Origin: an uncultured Selenomonadales bacterium
GTDB lineage: Bacteria > Bacillota > Clostridia > Christensenellales > QALW01
Length of the DNA: 64,000 nucleotides
Direction of reading: 5' to 3'
NCBI GenBank assembly: GCA_905200615.1
Contig: CAJKLB010000001.1
Location: forward strand, 49,875-113,874
A program made the translations under genes and the position numbers. Below are positions 61,341-64,000 of this stretch, piece after piece (the first letter of the stretch is position 1; the number at the start of each line of letters is the position of its first letter). Under the pieces are notes generated by a model. It made no database searches. It was not told the DNA's origin and saw nothing but the letters and a program-made list of their open reading frames with translations.

Positions 61341-62302
61341 ATATTTGTATTATCGGCAGCTCCGGTCACTGGGCCTACGCGCTGCCGCAGCTGAAATATC
61401 ATACCGTGATCGGTATCGCGCCGGGATTTGCGGCAGAAGATATGACCGGTGTATCGCAGACACTGGCCGAAAAAGGAATTCATGCTCCCCTTGTTGAAGA
61501 TTACCGAACCCTTCTTCAAGAAGACACGGATATAGCCATTGTCAACACACGTTTTGACCGAAACGCGCAAATTACCGTTGAATGTCTGCAAAAAAATATT
61601 TTTGTTTTCAGTGAAAAGCCTCTGGCGCTGGACGAGGCCTCCCTTGACCGTATACAGGCCGCGCAAAAGACTTCCCGCGCCTTTGTATGCGCCATGTTCG
61701 GTATTCGTTTTGAACCATGGTTTTTATGTATGCGGGATGCCGTAAAAAACATCGGACAAATTACAATGATCAATGCCCAAAAATCTTATAAGTTAGGTAC
61801 GCGGCCGGATTTTTATAAAAAACGCCAAACTTTCGGCGGACTGATTCCCTGGGTGGCCATTCACGCCATCGACTGGATCTATTCCATATCCGGTCTGACC
61901 TTTCAATCGGTTTGCGCCGTTTCCAGCAAAATAGGCAACGGTGATTATGATGAGCTGGAAACCGCCGCCCTTTGCGCTTTTGAATTGGAAAACGGGGCGG
62001 TGGCCTCCGTTAACGCGGATTATTTTCGTCCGTCCGCCGCGCCTACACATGATGATGACCGGCTGCGTATCACCGCGGAAAAGGGCGTAATAGAATATCG
62101 GGAGGGAAAAGTAATTTTGATCGATTCCGCCGGACGGCGGGAACTGCCTCTTCCCGAGGCGCAGGATATCTTTGAACAGTTTCTCCGGCGGGTGAAAGGA
62201 GAAGATATCGGCGTCAGCCCCGAAGAAGGATTTGCCGTCACCCGTATTGCTTTGGCTGCTCGCCGAGCCGCCGATACCGGGCAAAAGATTTTATTAGATT
62301 AA
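61337..62302 (+). CDS. Gfo/Idh/MocA family oxidoreductase 2
   Basis: A 321-residue oxidoreductase with N-terminal nucleotide-binding strand MNICIIGSSGHWAYAL and the EKP motif VFSEKPLALD. The dimer domain includes GGLIPWVAIHAIDWIYSISG. The glycine-rich loop is GSSGHW rather than GxGxxG, so the cofactor loop is variant. It is coupled to the first enzyme; the pair may act in sequence or as a heteromer on one sugar. Functions in this family are hard to predict without assays. Confidence 0.82.
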   Translation: MNICIIGSSGHWAYALPQLKYHTVIGIAPGFAAEDMTGVSQTLAEKGIHAPLVEDYRTLLQEDTDIAIVNTRFDRNAQITVECLQKNIFVFSEKPLALDEASLDRIQAAQKTSRAFVCAMFGIRFEPWFLCMRDAVKNIGQITMINAQKSYKLGTRPDFYKKRQTFGGLIPWVAIHAIDWIYSISGLTFQSVCAVSSKIGNGDYDELETAALCAFELENGAVASVNADYFRPSAAPTHDDDRLRITAEKGVIEYREGKVILIDSAGRRELPLPEAQDIFEQFLRRVKGEDIGVSPEEGFAVTRIALAARRAADTGQKILLD

Positions 62303-62404
62303 ACCGTAAATATTTTAGTATGAAAAAGGTTGTTTTTCGGTTGCTCTCATGGGTTCTTTTAGTGAAATTTGAATTTTTTATATTTAATAGCTGAGGTACA
62401 GTCT

Positions 62405-63952
62405 GTGAAAAAAATTGATTTAACAGCAAAATGGATCTGGGATGAAAACAATACGTCTCCCAATTCCATCGTAATTTTTAAAAAAGAATTTACCGCTGCT
62501 ACTTCTGCGGAAAAAGCAATCGCTTACATCGCCGCCGATACAAAATACTGGCTTTGGATAAACGGAAAAAACGCGGTTTTTGAAGGCGGACTTTTTCGTG
62601 AAAGCATGCCCGGCGCGGGATATGCCGACGAAGTGGATTTAGCGCCTTTTTTGAAAAACGGAAAAAACGAATTGATTTGTCTGTGCTGGTATTACGGAAA
62701 CGAAGGGCGCAATAATGTTGACAGCGGACATGCGGGATGGATCTTTGAGTGTAAAGCTCTCGGATTATACAGCGACCGCGGTTTTTCTGTGCTTCGGCAT
62801 CCTGCGTTTTATCAGACAGGAGAACCCTATCCGTCTTTTTTATACGGCGGCCATAATATAGGCTTTGACGCCAATAAAGAAATCAATACCGAAAAAGAAG
62901 CCGCCTGTTTTTTTCAGGCTGCCACAGAATATCCGCCTGAATATTGGGGAGATCTTTATTTAAGACCGATTCCGCTGCACCAATGCTCTGAAATTCATAT
63001 TACCCAAAGAGATCCTCTCTTGACAAAGCGATATGAAGTTTCCTTTCCCGCCGCGGTACAATTTACTCCGTTCTTTGAAATAAACGCCAAAGGAGGAGAG
63101 GTTGTTCATATTTTCTCCGATCGATGGATGGTTCCCGGCGGCCCGGGGGATCAGAACAATCAATATAAAAGTCATCGTACAGAATATAGATGTAAGCCCG
63201 GAAGCAATCGTTTTGACAGTATTTTTTACCTTTACGGAGAAAAGATGATTCTTCAATGCGATCGGGAAATTACGTTTTTACAGGTAGGATACCGTTCCAC
63301 GGGATATAACACCACGGTAACGGGAGAATTTTTCTGCAGCGACGATATCGTCAATATCTTGGTAAAAAAAGCCGCGAATACATTATATGTTTGCATGCGT
63401 GACAATTTTATGGACTGCCCGGACCGTGAGCGCGGACAATGGATCGGCGACGTTTCGGTACAAGCCGCGCAGGTACCGTTTTTAATGGACAAAAACGCCA
63501 TGCTTTTGCTGAAAAAATGTATTTATGACTTCATTCATTTGCGCAAAGGGGATATTTTAATGGGAAATGTTCCCGGAAAAAACGCGGCCGAACTTCCTTC
63601 CCAAAGTCTGAATGCCATCAGTAAAATGGGGCTTATCGCGTTATATTCTAAATACAGCGGAGATCGGGAAATATTCAATGAGGTATTGGAGCCCGCCGTA
63701 CGCTATTTAATGCTGTGGCAAATGAACGATAACGGCTTGGTCGTTCCGCGCAAAGGCAATTGGAGATGGTTTGATCATCTGTATAATGTGGATGAGGATG
63801 TTTTGGAAAACGCATGGTATTATTCCGCGTTGACCTTTGCAAAAGAAATGAGTTCTTCTATCGAAAACCACACCTATGATGATTTTTTGCAGGAACGAAC
63901 CGAAAGCCTGCGTATAAATTTTAATAAAACCTTTTTAAAAATCGTAATTTGA
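62405..63952 (+). CDS. GH78-type alpha-L-rhamnosidase, C-terminally short
   Basis: A 515-residue rhamnosidase-like protein. N-terminal beta-domains (WIWDENNTSPNSIVIFKKEF, then YIAADTKYWLWINGK) precede the start of the alpha/alpha-barrel with DCPDRERGQWIGD at residues 337-349, the conserved acidic motif of GH78. Only 166 residues follow, ending NKTFLKIVI. Family members have about 270 further residues and a second conserved acidic residue there, so the catalytic domain seems incomplete. GTG at 62405 has GAGGT upstream. The usual substrate would be rhamnogalacturonan fragments. Confidence 0.78.
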   Translation: MKKIDLTAKWIWDENNTSPNSIVIFKKEFTAATSAEKAIAYIAADTKYWLWINGKNAVFEGGLFRESMPGAGYADEVDLAPFLKNGKNELICLCWYYGNEGRNNVDSGHAGWIFECKALGLYSDRGFSVLRHPAFYQTGEPYPSFLYGGHNIGFDANKEINTEKEAACFFQAATEYPPEYWGDLYLRPIPLHQCSEIHITQRDPLLTKRYEVSFPAAVQFTPFFEINAKGGEVVHIFSDRWMVPGGPGDQNNQYKSHRTEYRCKPGSNRFDSIFYLYGEKMILQCDREITFLQVGYRSTGYNTTVTGEFFCSDDIVNILVKKAANTLYVCMRDNFMDCPDRERGQWIGDVSVQAAQVPFLMDKNAMLLLKKCIYDFIHLRKGDILMGNVPGKNAAELPSQSLNAISKMGLIALYSKYSGDREIFNEVLEPAVRYLMLWQMNDNGLVVPRKGNWRWFDHLYNVDEDVLENAWYYSALTFAKEMSSSIENHTYDDFLQERTESLRINFNKTFLKIVI

Positions 63953-64000
63953 AAACCATAAAATTATGAGTGATTATTGCTCTCCATAGGTTATCAATAA
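63953..64000. other. Sequence after the shortened GH78 frame
   Basis: The 48 nt after the stop do not restore the GH78 reading in any plus frame that I can see. Because the window ends here, it is unclear whether an insertion, a deletion or the true gene end lies beyond. Confidence 0.5.

Noticed and set aside
1..64000. CRISPR array, rRNA, tRNA, integrase or phage genes
   Set aside because: No regular spacer-repeat pattern, cloverleaf, rRNA-like or integrase-type sequence was seen on either strand.

Overview
The window looks like a chromosomal segment of a Gram-positive, probably strictly anaerobic member of Clostridia (Bacillota). The evidence is strong GGAGG-type ribosome binding sites, sigma-A promoters with 16-18 nt spacers, an hrcA-grpE-dnaK-dnaJ operon behind a CIRCE operator, a FloA/NfeD pair, a SleB-type cortex hydrolase, an EndoAI/EndoA (MazEF-type) pair and a multimeric electron-bifurcating [FeFe]-hydrogenase. 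No phage, conjugative or IS transposase genes, rRNA, tRNA or CRISPR array were seen. The species cannot be named from sequence alone; an uncultured gut Clostridia lineage is my inference from the pectin-degradation genes.

Layout. 1-7522 (minus strand): threonine synthase (cut by the window edge), a small P-loop ATPase, a homocitrate/isopropylmalate-synthase-like enzyme (candidate Re-citrate synthase) coupled to a class I aminotransferase, an AI-2E permease and TypA/BipA. 7846-23897 (plus): a SPOR-like membrane protein, tyrS-yigZ-MATE, a GH42 beta-galactosidase, an SH3b surface protein, a lipoprotein-nfeD-floA operon, a TspO protein, an SGNH hydrolase and a PIG-V-like mannosyltransferase pair. 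23917-26396 (minus): a metal-efflux module (SmtB/CadC regulator, separate HMA chaperone, P1B ATPase). 27077-32352 (minus): a six-gene hydrogenase operon. 32596-38766: a propeller glycosidase-like protein, a GT2/DUF2304 pair, a DUF134-NifX fusion and a diacylglycerol-glucosyltransferase-like enzyme, separated by repeat-rich intergenic DNA. 39246-52371: mutY, EndoAI/EndoA, the heat-shock operon, an ABC exporter and serC-serA. 52705-57128: a zinc-ribbon membrane protein, a SleB-like hydrolase and rpmE. 57230-64000 (plus): a pectin/rhamnogalacturonan module with a PL22 oligogalacturonate lyase, an unassigned toroid-like protein, two Gfo/Idh/MocA oxidoreductases and a GH78 rhamnosidase that ends early.

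How the genes work together. Sugar acids and sugars from pectin (PL22, GH78, oxidoreductases) and galactosides (GH42) would feed fermentation. The hydrogenase would dispose of the reducing power. The aminotransferase, serC/serA, thrC and the citrate-synthase-like gene supply amino-acid precursors. FloA/NfeD, the SH3b protein, SleB, the glycosyltransferases and several single-pass proteins with large outer domains point to an elaborate envelope.

The least explained signal lies between genes. A family of imperfect repeats of roughly 190-250 bp shares an A/T palindromic core and a common 3' end. Each copy sits at a terminator-like hairpin and is flanked by a short direct duplication of part of that hairpin. 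Three copies are clear, one is shorter and inverted, and a fifth site has the same flank arrangement with a different interior. None has an intact open reading frame, so they resemble a small non-autonomous mobile element, or an RNA element, that targets terminators.
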